Assembly: GCF_024498195.1 (NCBI RefSeq)
Contig: NZ_CP101824.1
Location: 3,410,001 to 3,474,000 of the forward strand
DNA from: Halovivax cerinus
GTDB lineage: Archaea; Halobacteriota; Halobacteria; Halobacteriales; Natrialbaceae
Direction: 5' to 3'
DNA length: 64,000 nucleotides
Shown here: positions 7,464-16,634 of the stretch, piece by piece
How the letters are laid out: every line of letters starts with the position of its first letter
Position numbering within the stretch: the first letter of the stretch is position 1
Made by a program: the position numbers and the translations under genes
Notes under the pieces: model-generated
The model's database searches: none
What the model saw: only the letters and a program-made list of their open reading frames with translations
What the model was told of the DNA's origin: nothing

Positions 7464-9695
7464 TCACTCGAGCGCGTCGGTGATCGTCGATCGAAGTTCA
7501 CACAGCCGGGAGGCAGCGCACTCGATCGTCGCGTCACCGACGTCGATCGAGAGTGTTCCGTCGTCGGACGGTCGACCGATGGACCGAACGGCTCCGGCGT
7601 CGCCGACGAGATCGCGGACGCGATCCGGATCGGTCGACTGCACGACGACGCGGCCCGGTCCTTCGGCAAAGAGGATGCCAGCGGCACCGGCGGCCGTCGT
7701 CGGGTCGGGAAGTGTGACGGACACGCCGATTTCGTCGGTGCACATCTCCGCGAGCGAGACGGCCAGGCCGCCCTGGCTGACGTCGTGGACGGCTCGGGTC
7801 GAGGGATCTCGGGCGACCGCGACGATCGCGTCGACGCGCGCACCGGGGTCGCGTGGCAGGTCCGGCCCCTCGTCCGTACCACCGAACTGCGCCAGATACT
7901 CGGAGCCGCCGAGTGCAGCGCTCGGGCCATCGTCGTTTCCGATCAGCAGTAAAGCTCCCTCCGGTTCGACGGCCGCCGTCGGCGCGTCGACGCCCGGCCG
8001 GGAACCGACCATGGCCAGCGTCGGCGTCGGTGGAATCGGCCCACTCACGGAGTCGTTGTACAGCGAGACGTTCCCGCCCACGACCGGGACGTCGAGCGTC
8101 GAACACATCGACGCGAGTCCGTCGACGATGCCGGCGAACCCGCCGTAGACGTCCGGCTTTTCGGGGTTGCCACCGTTCAGACAGTCGACGGCCGCCAGCG
8201 GTCGCGCGCCCGTCGCCGCGAGGTTGGTCGCGTTCTCGAGCGCGACGCCTTTCGCACCGACCACCGGATGGGACGCGGTCCAGTTGGGTGCCGCGCCCGC
8301 GGAGATCGCGAGACCGACCGGTTCGTCGGCCACGGAGGCGGCGTCGCGGCTCGGGTCTCGCTCCGCGACCGGGGCAGTCACCTCCGGGAGCGCGAGGACA
8401 GCCGCGTCGTCTCCTGGACCCACACTCGTCCGAACGCCGACCTCGTGGTCGTACTGACGGTAGATCCACCGCTTCGAGGCCGCGTTCGGGCTGGCGAGGA
8501 CGGCTTCGAACGCCTCCATCAGGTCGGGTTCGGGATCGGGCAGAGCGGTGGGCGGCGCCTCCGGCGCGACCGATTCGAGGTCGTTCATCGGCGCACCCTC
8601 ACCGAGGAACTCGGCGTCGACGTCGACGACGGTCTCTCGCTCGCCCGAGTCGTCGCGGTAGGTGCAGACGTAGTTGCCCTCCGTCACGTCGCCGATAACG
8701 GAACAGCCGAGATCGAACCGTTCGGCGATCTCGGCCACCCGATCGACGTTCTCGGGACGCACCTCGTAGCACATCCGCTCCTGGGATTCGGCCAGGAGGA
8801 TCTCCATCGGGGACATGTTCGGCTCACGCTGGTGGACGCGTTCGAGTTCGATCCGCGCGCCCAGACCGCCTTTTGCGACGAGTTCGCTCGAGGCACCGCC
8901 GAGTCCGGCTGCGCCGAGGTCGCGAGCGGATTCGACCAGGTCTTCGGAGACCAGCCGCTCGTTGGTCTCGATGAGGAGCTTCTCGGCGTAGGGATCGCCG
9001 ACCTGGACCGCTGGACGGTCTTCGGTCTCTGCGTCCTCGTCCAGATCCTCGCTCGCGAAGCTTGCGCCCCCGAGACCGTCCCGACCGGTCGCGTTGCCGA
9101 CGAGGACGAGTTTGTTCCCTGCCTCCTGAGCGACCGCGGTAAGCAGGTTCTCTGGGGGAAGGAGTCCGACGCAGGCGACGTTGACCAGCGGGTTCCCCTC
9201 GTAGTCCGGGTGGAAGTCGACGCTGCCGCCAACCGTCGGGACGCCGATGCAATTTCCGTAGTGGCTGATCCCTTCGACGACGCCCTCTAGTAGATACTTC
9301 GAGTGTTCGTCTTCGAACGACCCGAAGTAGAGACTGTCCGCGAGCGCGATGGGGTAGGCCCCCATCGACAGGGTGTCACGAACGATCCCGCCGACGCCGG
9401 TCGCGGCGCCGTCGAACGGGTCCACGTACGACGGGTGGTTGTGACTCTCGATGCCGAACGTGAGGTAGCGATCGTCGCCGTCGGACGCGGTCGGGACCTC
9501 GACGACGGCGGCGTCGTCCCCGGGCCCGATGACGACGTGTGCTCCCTCGCTCTCGAACGCCGGAAGGAGCGGTCGCGACGAGCGATACGCACAGTGTTCG
9601 CTCCAGAGATTCTCGAACAACGCGGACTCCGCCGGCGTGGGCTCGCGGCCAAGTTCCTCGACGACGAGGTCGCGGTCGGACTCGGGAAGACTCAT
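7464..9695 (-). CDS. purL: Phosphoribosylformylglycinamidine synthase subunit PurL
   Basis: 743 residues, the short archaeal/Gram-positive type of FGAM synthase that works with separate PurQ and PurS. It converts FGAR, glutamine and ATP to FGAM in step 4 of purine synthesis. Diagnostic motifs: [21 protein letters not shown] near the N-terminus, [27 protein letters not shown] (nucleotide/metal site), PGDDAAVV repeated in both halves (the AIRS-like duplication), and a C-terminal [14 protein letters not shown]. PurQ and PurS are not in the window. A TATA-like CTTTACT box lies about 27 bases upstream of the ATG, suggesting a leaderless transcript. Confidence 0.95.
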   Translation of the reverse strand: MSLPESDRDLVVEELGREPTPAESALFENLWSEHCAYRSSRPLLPAFESEGAHVVIGPGDDAAVVEVPTASDGDDRYLTFGIESHNHPSYVDPFDGAATGVGGIVRDTLSMGAYPIALADSLYFGSFEDEHSKYLLEGVVEGISHYGNCIGVPTVGGSVDFHPDYEGNPLVNVACVGLLPPENLLTAVAQEAGNKLVLVGNATGRDGLGGASFASEDLDEDAETEDRPAVQVGDPYAEKLLIETNERLVSEDLVESARDLGAAGLGGASSELVAKGGLGARIELERVHQREPNMSPMEILLAESQERMCYEVRPENVDRVAEIAERFDLGCSVIGDVTEGNYVCTYRDDSGERETVVDVDAEFLGEGAPMNDLESVAPEAPPTALPDPEPDLMEAFEAVLASPNAASKRWIYRQYDHEVGVRTSVGPGDDAAVLALPEVTAPVAERDPSRDAASVADEPVGLAISAGAAPNWTASHPVVGAKGVALENATNLAATGARPLAAVDCLNGGNPEKPDVYGGFAGIVDGLASMCSTLDVPVVGGNVSLYNDSVSGPIPPTPTLAMVGSRPGVDAPTAAVEPEGALLLIGNDDGPSAALGGSEYLAQFGGTDEGPDLPRDPGARVDAIVAVARDPSTRAVHDVSQGGLAVSLAEMCTDEIGVSVTLPDPTTAAGAAGILFAEGPGRVVVQSTDPDRVRDLVGDAGAVRSIGRPSDDGTLSIDVGDATIECAASRLCELRSTITDALE

Positions 9696-9718
9696 TACCT
9701 GAGTGGTGCGAGCGACGG

Positions 9719-9725
9719 AGTAAAG
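9719..9725 (-). promoter_or_regulatory. TATA-like box for purL
   Basis: CTTTACT on the minus strand, 24-30 bases upstream of the purL ATG at 9695. The divergent PHP gene has its own box at about 9790, so the 125-base spacer holds back-to-back promoters. Confidence 0.5.
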
Positions 9726-9789
9726 GGGTTTCTAAACGGGCGGCCGGTCCGACCTCGACGGGGGTTGCGCCTGGCCGGCGGACCGGGGC

Positions 9790-9797
9790 GCTTTTCT
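9790..9797 (+). promoter_or_regulatory. TATA-like box for the PHP-domain gene
   Basis: GCTTTTCT is centred 28 bases upstream of the GTG at 9821. This supports that GTG as a leaderless start rather than the longer arginine-rich frame from 9539. Confidence 0.45.
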
Positions 9798-9820
9798 TCG
9801 AGCGCTCTGAAGAGTACGTC

Positions 9821-10507
9821 GTGCAGACGGTCGAGCTCCACACCCACTCGTCGCGGTCGTACGACGGTCGCGATCCGGTGGACCTCATTCTCGAACAGGC
9901 CGCAGCCATCGGCCTCGACGCGATCGCGATCACGGACCACGACGAGATCGATGCGAGCCTCGAAGCCGTCGATCTGGCACCGGAGTACGGTCTGACCGCT
10001 ATCCCCGGGATCGAAATTTCGAGTAAGGCCGGTCACGTACTGGGTATCGGGATCGAACGCGCCGTCCCACCGGGGCTCTCCTTCGGTGAGACGATCGATC
10101 GTATCCACGACCGCGGCGGCATCGCCGTCGTTCCACACCCCTTCCAGGAGTCGAGACACGGCGTCATGGCCCGGATCGCCCGGGACGAACTCGCCGCAGC
10201 AGATGCCGTCGAGGTGTACAACTCCCGCCTGCTCACCGGACGGGCAAACCGACAGGCGAGACGCTTCGCCATCGAACACGGGATGCCAATGACCGCCGGC
10301 AGCGACGCCCACATCAGCGAGATGGTCGGACAGGCGATCACCTACGTCAACACCGAGGACCGATCGGCCGACGCGATCGTCGACGCCATCGCCGACGGTC
10401 GGACGGCCATCGAGGGGAAGCGGACCCCCTGGCGCATCAGTTTCCAGCAGGCCGCGGGGGCCGTAAAGCGTCGCGTCGTCGCCATGCTCAGTCAGTTCGG
10501 GCCATGA
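9821..10507 (+). CDS. PHP-domain phosphoesterase
   Basis: 228 residues from GTG 9821. The four PHP metal-binding motifs are visible in order: ELHTHSSRSYDGR, AITDHDEID, GIEISS with VVPHPF further on, and AGSDAH near the end. PHP enzymes use a trinuclear metal site to hydrolyse phosphate esters (for example histidinol phosphate or 3',5'-bisnucleotides); the substrate cannot be told from sequence. Its last four bases (ATGA) overlap the start of the asparagine-synthase-like gene, so the two are translationally coupled. The region upstream of the GTG is arginine-rich and overlaps the purL promoter, so the shorter start is preferred. Confidence 0.85.
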   Translation: MQTVELHTHSSRSYDGRDPVDLILEQAAAIGLDAIAITDHDEIDASLEAVDLAPEYGLTAIPGIEISSKAGHVLGIGIERAVPPGLSFGETIDRIHDRGGIAVVPHPFQESRHGVMARIARDELAAADAVEVYNSRLLTGRANRQARRFAIEHGMPMTAGSDAHISEMVGQAITYVNTEDRSADAIVDAIADGRTAIEGKRTPWRISFQQAAGAVKRRVVAMLSQFGP

Positions 10508-11679
10508 CCGACGGACTCGCGTTCGGGTCAGGCGATGGATCGCGTGACGCCGTCAACCGGGCACTCGGGACAGGAGAGTCACTGCCGGGAACGGGCGGAT
10601 TCGCGGGTCTGATCGACGGCCACCTCGTTCGGGACGTGCTCGGTCGCGTCCCGCTGTTCGTCGATGGGGTCGCGATGGACGGCTCGTCGATCGACGGACA
10701 CGTCGCTCGGACCTCATTGTCGAGAGGCCGAACGATCGCGACAGACAGACGCTCCGCAACCGTCGACGCTGCCGACTGGAGCCGGCGTCCAACGGCGCTC
10801 GACGACCCGATTCCGGTTCCATCCGGCACCGTCGACCTCGAACCGCGCTGGACGCTTCCGGAACCAGCCCCCGTCGACGATCGCGGTCGGATAGTGAACC
10901 AACTCGATCAGGCGATCACCGACGCCACCAGACGCCAGGCAACCGGCGCCGTCGGCGTTGCGTTCTCTGGCGGGCTCGACTCGGCACTGCTCGCTGCGCA
11001 CCTCGATGCACCCCTGTATACGGTCGGCTTCCCGGACAGTCACGACGTCGAGGCTGCCCAGGCCGCCGCCGAGGCACTCGGTAGACGTGACGACCTCACC
11101 GTCATCGAACTCTCGATAGACGACGTCGAACGAGCCGTCCCGATCGTCGCCCGGGCCATCGGGCGTACGAACGCGATGGACGTCGCGATCGCCACCTCGC
11201 TGTACCTCGTCGCCGACGCCGCCGCGTCGGACGGCGCGGAGTCACTCGTCATCGGGCAGGGTGCTGACGAACTGTTCGGCGGCTACGAGAAGATCCACCG
11301 GCTCGACCACCGTGTCGAATCGGACACCAAACGCGAGGCCGTTCGGGAACTCCTCGCATCGATCCCAGAACAGCTCTCGCGTGACGTCCTCGCCGTCGAA
11401 GCTGGCGGCGTCCGCCCGGTCACACCGTACCTCCACGACGACGTCGTCGCGACGGCGCTCCGGCTCCCGGCTGCGCTCTACGGGACTGAGACGACTCGGA
11501 AACGTGCCCTCAGACACGTCGCCCGCGAGTACCTCCCGGAGTCGATCGCCGATCGTCGGAAGAAGGCGTTCCAGTACGGCAGTCTCGTCTCACGTGAACT
11601 CGACCGACTCGCCAGGCAGGCGGGGTACAAACGACGGATGGACGACCACGTGCGGCGGTACGTCGAATCGCGACTCTAA
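10504..11679 (+). CDS. Asparagine synthase-like PP-loop ATPase with reduced N-terminal domain
   Basis: 391 residues. The C-terminal part (about 140-391) is an AsnB-type synthetase domain: PP-loop AFSGGLDSALLAAHL, then VIGQGADELFGGYEKIHR (the family's 'GxGADELFGGY') and RKKAFQYGS near the end. The N-terminal 130 residues look like a shrunken glutamine amidotransferase: LVRDVLGRVPLFVD matches the 'RDxxGxxPLYY' segment and PVPSGTVDLEP the 'PPG' segment, but residue 2 is Thr, so the catalytic Cys is missing. The protein probably adenylates a carboxylate and uses free ammonia or another amine. The start overlaps the PHP gene by 4 bases (ATGA). The substrate may not be aspartate. Confidence 0.85.
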   Translation: MTDGLAFGSGDGSRDAVNRALGTGESLPGTGGFAGLIDGHLVRDVLGRVPLFVDGVAMDGSSIDGHVARTSLSRGRTIATDRRSATVDAADWSRRPTALDDPIPVPSGTVDLEPRWTLPEPAPVDDRGRIVNQLDQAITDATRRQATGAVGVAFSGGLDSALLAAHLDAPLYTVGFPDSHDVEAAQAAAEALGRRDDLTVIELSIDDVERAVPIVARAIGRTNAMDVAIATSLYLVADAAASDGAESLVIGQGADELFGGYEKIHRLDHRVESDTKREAVRELLASIPEQLSRDVLAVEAGGVRPVTPYLHDDVVATALRLPAALYGTETTRKRALRHVAREYLPESIADRRKKAFQYGSLVSRELDRLARQAGYKRRMDDHVRRYVESRL

Positions 11680-11773
11680 CGTGAGAGGGGCGGGATAGAC
11701 CGAGTGAACTGAGACGCACCGGACGATCGGCGACGAGAGACGCTTTATCACGGGTCCCGAACGACCGAGCCGT

Positions 11774-12901
11774 TCAATCGAAGACGTCGTACTCGCTCTT
11801 GATCGGGGTCGATTCGTCGTCTTCGCCGTCGCTCTCGGTCGTCCCACGGTGTGCGGCGACGCGTCGACGGTTGATCTCGCCGATCCGATCGGCGATCGCC
11901 GTGACCGTGTCGTCGACGCGCCCCTGCACCTCGCTCCCGTCGTGCTTCACGACGGGACCCGATCCGTCCGTCTCGCCGAAGTCCGGATGCATCGGGAGCG
12001 AGCCGACGAGCGGAATGTCGTAATCCGACAGTGTCTGTTCGACGCCCTGGCTATCACCGAGCAGTCGGTGTTCGTCACCGCAACTGGGGCAGACGAAACT
12101 GCTCATGTTCTCGACGACGCCGATCACCGGCGTGTCGTGTTCGTTGTACATCTCGATCCCCTTTCGGGTGTCGTCGAGTGCCATGTCCTGTGGCGTCGTG
12201 ACGATGACGGTGCCGGTGACGGGCATGGCCTGCAGGAGGTTCAGCGTCGCGTCGCCGGTCCCCGGCGGCAGGTCGACGACGAGGTAGTCGAGTCGACCCC
12301 ACTCGACGCCCTCGAAGAACTTCATCATGAACTTGTTGACCATCGGACCGCGGAGCATCGCGGGGTCGTCGTCGTTCTCCAGGAGGAATCCGGTGGAGAT
12401 AATCCGGACGCCGTCCGACCGTGGCGGGACGAGATCGTCGTCCGGCGTCACACCCGGTTCGCTCTCGACCGGGAGAATCCGGGGGACGTTCGGACCGTGA
12501 ATGTCGGCGTCCAGAAGGCCGACCATCGCACCGCGTTTCTCGAGTCCGGCCGCGAGATTCGCCGCGACGGTCGTCTTCCCGACGCCGCCCTTCCCCGACG
12601 AAACTGCGATCACGTTCTTCACCCGTGGCAAGACTTCCGCGTCGAATCCGATATCCTCTCCGACGCGAGCGCGCAAGTCCGGTTCGGCGCCCAGGTCCTC
12701 GATGGCGTCCCTGATAGCGTTTCCGAGCTCCGCCTCCGTCTCGGCGAACGGCGTGTTGAGAGCGAGCGAAACGGTGACCGTCTCGTCAGTAATCTCGACC
12801 TCGTTGACCAGGCCCAGGGACACGACGTCGTCGCCGAGCACCGGATCGTCGATGGATTCGAGGGCGTCGTAGACGGCTTCTTCGGACGGTTGTGAACTCA
12901 T
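11774..12901 (-). CDS. mrp: Mrp/NBP35-family ATP-binding Fe-S cluster carrier
   Basis: 375 residues. N-terminal MIP18/DUF59-like domain (about 1-85, SLGLVNEVEITDETVTVSL), then a deviant Walker A P-loop (SSGKGGVGKTTVAANLA, 101-117) and the MinD/Mrp motifs DADIHGPNVPRI and YLVVDLPPGTGD. A CxxC pair (FVCPSCGDEH) is the expected bridging Fe-S ligand. Known family members assemble or transfer [4Fe-4S] clusters in the cytosol. The C-terminus is an acidic tail. It converges with the asparagine-synthase-like gene. Confidence 0.92.
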   Translation of the reverse strand: MSSQPSEEAVYDALESIDDPVLGDDVVSLGLVNEVEITDETVTVSLALNTPFAETEAELGNAIRDAIEDLGAEPDLRARVGEDIGFDAEVLPRVKNVIAVSSGKGGVGKTTVAANLAAGLEKRGAMVGLLDADIHGPNVPRILPVESEPGVTPDDDLVPPRSDGVRIISTGFLLENDDDPAMLRGPMVNKFMMKFFEGVEWGRLDYLVVDLPPGTGDATLNLLQAMPVTGTVIVTTPQDMALDDTRKGIEMYNEHDTPVIGVVENMSSFVCPSCGDEHRLLGDSQGVEQTLSDYDIPLVGSLPMHPDFGETDGSGPVVKHDGSEVQGRVDDTVTAIADRIGEINRRRVAAHRGTTESDGEDDESTPIKSEYDVFD

Positions 12902-13278
12902 GAATTCTCGTAGACGAACTAGCCGGCGACGACTCTTGTATGTTTGCTAATCGACCGATGCGGCCGGCGCGAAACGCGACCATCCCATCGGCGAAAACGC
13001 GATCGAGCGTCGCGGCGGTCCGCGACCGGGGTTCGATCGCACCCGATACCTGACGGTCGACATCGTCGCACGTGCACACGAATGGGCTCCGATACGAAGC
13101 CCGGTTCGGACGGTCACCTGAGACAGCGTCCGCGCAACCGATGGACCGAGTACCGTCTCTCGGGAATTTGACATACACACACATACATCCATACAGCGGT
13201 GTCGGCTGACCGACCTGTCGGACTCGATCGGTCAGCGATGCACGAGAGCCACAGAAAAGGGGCGGTCGTCCGCGACGA
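12902..13278. other. 377-base spacer, no gene; AC-rich stretch near 13171
   Basis: The spacer lies upstream of mrp and downstream of the FeS/NrfD operon. It holds only arginine-rich shadow frames. An alternating AC-rich stretch (ACATACACACACATACATCC onward) sits at 13171-13195, that is T/G-rich on the transcribed minus strand just past the operon, where a terminator would be expected. An AT-rich box at about 12938-12950 may be the mrp promoter. Confidence 0.45.
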
Positions 13279-13596
13279 CTACGGGAGCGGTGACGGCGCC
13301 CCGCCGTAGAAGACGAGTCCGAGCAGGACGGTGAGGATGAACATGCCGACCCACATGTTCGCCGTGACGCCGACGAGGTAGAGGACGCCGACCAGCCCGG
13401 TCTTCTCGTCGCTCGGATTCCCCACGAACCACGAGATCGTCATGACGTAGATCGGCATCAGGATGATGCCGAAGATCATCCACGATCCGGGACCGGGGAA
13501 ACCGGTCGTTCCGCTCGTGGGTTCGTAGCCGTGATACAGCGGCCAGTCGAGCAGTGCGTACGTCGTCGCGTCGAGTGCGGATGCGAGTAGGCTCAT
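13279..13596 (-). CDS. Small membrane subunit of the FeS/NrfD operon
   Basis: 105 residues with two to three likely membrane helices: about 38-60 (WMIFGIILMPIYVMTISWFVG) and 68-100 (a long segment through NMWVGMFILTVLLGLVFYGG). No family recognised. It overlaps the end of the NrfD-like gene by 4 bases (ATGA), so it is the last gene of a tightly packed three-gene operon. It is probably a small anchor or accessory subunit of the membrane complex. Terminal Pro-rich tail GGAPSPLP. Confidence 0.75.
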   Translation of the reverse strand: MSLLASALDATTYALLDWPLYHGYEPTSGTTGFPGPGSWMIFGIILMPIYVMTISWFVGNPSDEKTGLVGVLYLVGVTANMWVGMFILTVLLGLVFYGGAPSPLP

Positions 13597-14939
13597 GCTT
13601 CTACCTCCGTCGGAGCGTCGTCGTGTCCGTGCTCACCGTTCAGGTGCTCGATGGCGTGCAGTTCGACGATCGGTACGATCTTCGAGACCACCAGGAAGAT
13701 CAACGAGACCATCCCGATGGTACCGAGGACGGACGCGATCTCGATCAGGCTCGGCATGTACGTGCCGGGAACGGCCTCGTACATGCTGAACTGCACGTAG
13801 AGGAACCCTTCGACGACGAACAGGATCTTCTCGATCAGCGTCGCCGACAGCACCGCGAACGCGGTGATGATCGCCCGCGTCTTGGTGAACAGGGCGGGAC
13901 GAATACCCTGTGCGAAGATGTAGATCATGGAACCGGCCACGAGACCGAGCGAGAGGATGTATCCCGGGTGGTGGAGCTTTCCGTGCGTGGCCTCCCCGCC
14001 CGCGACACCGGGCAGGAAGACGCCGTTGATGACCTGCTGAAGCTGGAACCAGAGGAACATCAGACAGAAGAACCCGAGCCAGAGCAAGAGGCCGCGGAAG
14101 ACGTCGCGGGTGATGATGTGCTCCCAGTCGTAGGCCTTCGTGAAGGCGGCTGCGGCGATGATGACGCCGCTGATCGCGGAGGTGAGCGCGATCGAGAGGA
14201 ACTGCGGGCCCTGGATGCCGCCGTCCCAGACTGGGTAGGTCGCCAGCAGCGAGAACAGCCACGGGATGACCCCGCCGTGGAGCAAGAGCGGCGCCATGAT
14301 GATGATCGCCGCGGCGATCCACCAGACCATCCGCTCTATGATCTCGTCTTCGGCTTCGGTGTAGCCGAGCGTGAGGAACTTGTAGACCGGCTCCAGGATG
14401 TCGGGGAGATCGTCGCGCAACCTGACGATGTCGTATCTGATGGTCAACCCGAGGTAGGTCGCCGTCAGCACGAAGTAGGCCGTGATGACGGTGACGTCCC
14501 ACACCAGCGGCGAGTTGTGAACCGTGATGTGGTAGTGGCCGAGGACGCTCGTGACCATGCGGTCCGGTCGGCCCATGTGGACGATGATGTAGAAGCCCGC
14601 TGCGGAGAGCCCACCGAGGGTCAAGAGCTCCGCCATCCGGGCGACCGGCATGTACCGTTCCATGCCGAGCAGTCTGACGGCCGCCGAGAGGATGATACCG
14701 CCGTGGGCGATCCCGACCCACCAGATGAAAGCGCCGATATAGACGCCCCAGGTCACGCCGCCGCCGCTCCCCCAGTCACCGAGGCCGGTTACGACCAGCC
14801 CCTTCTCGAGCTGGTAGGCCCAGCCGACCAGGAATACCAGGAACGCGAGCCCGGCGATGCCAGCGAGGGCGACCCACTTTGCGGTAAACGTGTTGATTGG
14901 CCGGAGGATGTCCCCTTCAGATGGTGTCTCGGCGCTCAT
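13593..14939 (-). CDS. NrfD/PsrC-family polytopic quinone-interacting membrane subunit
   Basis: 448 residues with about nine to ten hydrophobic helices. It belongs to the NrfD/PsrC family, whose members pass electrons between the menaquinone pool and an FeS partner in DMSO, polysulfide and tetrathionate reductases and in alternative complex III. Visible hallmarks: the N-terminal helix region WVALAGIAGLAFLVFLVGWAYQ, a WWVGIAHGGI loop, and HMGRPDRM, a conserved-type segment near the quinone site. Its ATG follows directly after the stop codon of the FeS gene with no spacer, and its own stop overlaps the small membrane gene. No molybdopterin or heme catalytic subunit is present in the window. Confidence 0.85.
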   Translation of the reverse strand: MSAETPSEGDILRPINTFTAKWVALAGIAGLAFLVFLVGWAYQLEKGLVVTGLGDWGSGGGVTWGVYIGAFIWWVGIAHGGIILSAAVRLLGMERYMPVARMAELLTLGGLSAAGFYIIVHMGRPDRMVTSVLGHYHITVHNSPLVWDVTVITAYFVLTATYLGLTIRYDIVRLRDDLPDILEPVYKFLTLGYTEAEDEIIERMVWWIAAAIIIMAPLLLHGGVIPWLFSLLATYPVWDGGIQGPQFLSIALTSAISGVIIAAAAFTKAYDWEHIITRDVFRGLLLWLGFFCLMFLWFQLQQVINGVFLPGVAGGEATHGKLHHPGYILSLGLVAGSMIYIFAQGIRPALFTKTRAIITAFAVLSATLIEKILFVVEGFLYVQFSMYEAVPGTYMPSLIEIASVLGTIGMVSLIFLVVSKIVPIVELHAIEHLNGEHGHDDAPTEVEA

Positions 14940-16634
14940 TTAGATCCCCCTGACCGTCTCTTCGTCGGTGACGTCCATGCGGTTGCTCACGAGCGAGACA
15001 CTGTCGCCGTTCGCACGCGGGTACGTGACGTCCGCGTACTTCGTCACCGGCTTGTTCTCGGGCAGTTCGTCGCTCGAAAGCTCCTGGGCGTGTGGTCCGG
15101 GCTGATTGCCGAGGTAGGTGACGTTCGGGTTGGTTCCGATATCCTCGAGGAGGTTGAACGTCGAGTCCGGCGAGCCGTAGACGGATTGAAGGACGGCGAG
15201 CGCATCGTCCACGTTCTCCTCCCAGAGGTTGAGCAGTTGCCGGTTCTCGGTCGACTCGAAGTCGATACCGGCCGCCTCGAGGGCGTCGTTGTACTCGCGA
15301 ACCTTCGCGACGTCCGTCGCGAACGACCGCTCGTGGGTGTGTTGTTCGGAGATGTCGATCTCGTCGGCCACGATGACGATCGAACGGATGATCGCGATCC
15401 GCTCGTATCCGTTCGCGCCGAAGTACGTCGCGGCTGCGTTGTCCGAGTGGAAGAGTTCGAAGGCGTCCTCGAGCGTCGCGTCACCGGACGTGCCGAGTTC
15501 CGCTTCGACGTCTTCGAGGGCCGGCAGTCCGAATCCGCTTCCACCGGGGCCGTCGAAGAAGTGTTCGACCGCTCGACCGAACGCCGGATACTCCTTGTAG
15601 ACGCTCGGGTCGCTCCCCTCGTCGTTGACGTCGCCGAACTGGATCGCACCCGGCGGACAGGCGTCCATGCACGCGGTCGTGCCGACCTTCTCGTCGCCGC
15701 CGTAGCCGTCCTGACGGCTCGGACAGAACGTACACTTGCTCATGACGCCGCGCGGGGAGCGGCTGTCGACGGGGCGACCACGCTCGTCGTGGATGTGGTC
15801 GCCGTCCATGTCGGCGTGTTGCTCCTTGATCGCCTGCTGACTGATGTCGGGTTCGTCCCACTGGAAGTAGTTGACACCGTACGGGCAGGCGACCTGGCAG
15901 TACCGGCAGCCGATACAGACGTCGTAGTCCGTCAGCACGATGCCGTCCTTGCCGCGAGTGTGACGGGCCGTCGTCGGACAGACCTTCTCACACGGCGCGT
16001 CGGTACAGTGCTGACACGGTCGAACGAGGTAGGGCCAGTCCTTGACGTTGGCTTCGTCGGGATTCTCCGGCGCGCCCACCGTGTCGTCCTCGTAGGCCAT
16101 GACGTACATCCAGTTGACCCCCTGGTCGAGGTTGTTCTCCTCGCCACAGGCCTGCATGCACGAGAGACAGCCGTCACAGACCTCCAGGTCGATCGTCATC
16201 CCCCACTGCTTGCCCTGGGGTTCGTCGCCTCCGGAAGAGGCGGATGTCGCGGGTCGTTCACGGTTCTCGGCCAGTGCCCCGACACCGAGCGCGGCGCCGC
16301 CAACGCCCATCTTCTTCATCACGTCGCGTCGGCTCTGGTCGCCGTCTCCGAGGGACGTGAGCGCGTCGAAGAACCCGCCGTCCGAGTCGTCGAGGTCCTC
16401 GATGGCAGCCGCCGTCGGCCGCTCGTCCTCGCCGAACTCGGCTTCGACCTGTTCGTGGTACTTCTCGTGGAACTCGGCTTCGGTCAGCTCACCAGCGACC
16501 AGTCGCTGGGCGTCTTCGGCCATGGCGAGTCCGAGGTCGGTGTCGTACTCGGTGTCGTCGAGCATCGACTCGAGTTCGGACTCCCACTCCGCGCCGAGCG
16601 GATGGAACGATTCGTCCTCTGTATTCGTACTCAT
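14940..16634 (-). CDS. Four-cluster 4Fe-4S electron-transfer protein with internal Tat motif
   Basis: 564 residues. Residues 1-100 are an acidic domain without cysteines. A twin-arginine motif SRRDVMKK (RR at 102-103) and a short hydrophobic stretch follow. The core (about 140-350) has four cysteine groups: CDGCLSCMQAC, CQHCTDAPCEKVC, CIGCRYCQVAC and CTFC...CMDAC, as in DmsB/PsrB/NrfC/ActB proteins that carry four [4Fe-4S] clusters. The last 200 residues are an extra helical domain. The Tat motif lies inside the protein rather than at the start, which is odd; it suggests either an unusual export signal or a relic. First gene of the operon with the NrfD-like and small membrane proteins. Start at the ATG before STNTEDESF. 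Confidence 0.88.
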   Translation of the reverse strand: MSTNTEDESFHPLGAEWESELESMLDDTEYDTDLGLAMAEDAQRLVAGELTEAEFHEKYHEQVEAEFGEDERPTAAAIEDLDDSDGGFFDALTSLGDGDQSRRDVMKKMGVGGAALGVGALAENRERPATSASSGGDEPQGKQWGMTIDLEVCDGCLSCMQACGEENNLDQGVNWMYVMAYEDDTVGAPENPDEANVKDWPYLVRPCQHCTDAPCEKVCPTTARHTRGKDGIVLTDYDVCIGCRYCQVACPYGVNYFQWDEPDISQQAIKEQHADMDGDHIHDERGRPVDSRSPRGVMSKCTFCPSRQDGYGGDEKVGTTACMDACPPGAIQFGDVNDEGSDPSVYKEYPAFGRAVEHFFDGPGGSGFGLPALEDVEAELGTSGDATLEDAFELFHSDNAAATYFGANGYERIAIIRSIVIVADEIDISEQHTHERSFATDVAKVREYNDALEAAGIDFESTENRQLLNLWEENVDDALAVLQSVYGSPDSTFNLLEDIGTNPNVTYLGNQPGPHAQELSSDELPENKPVTKYADVTYPRANGDSVSLVSNRMDVTDEETVRGI

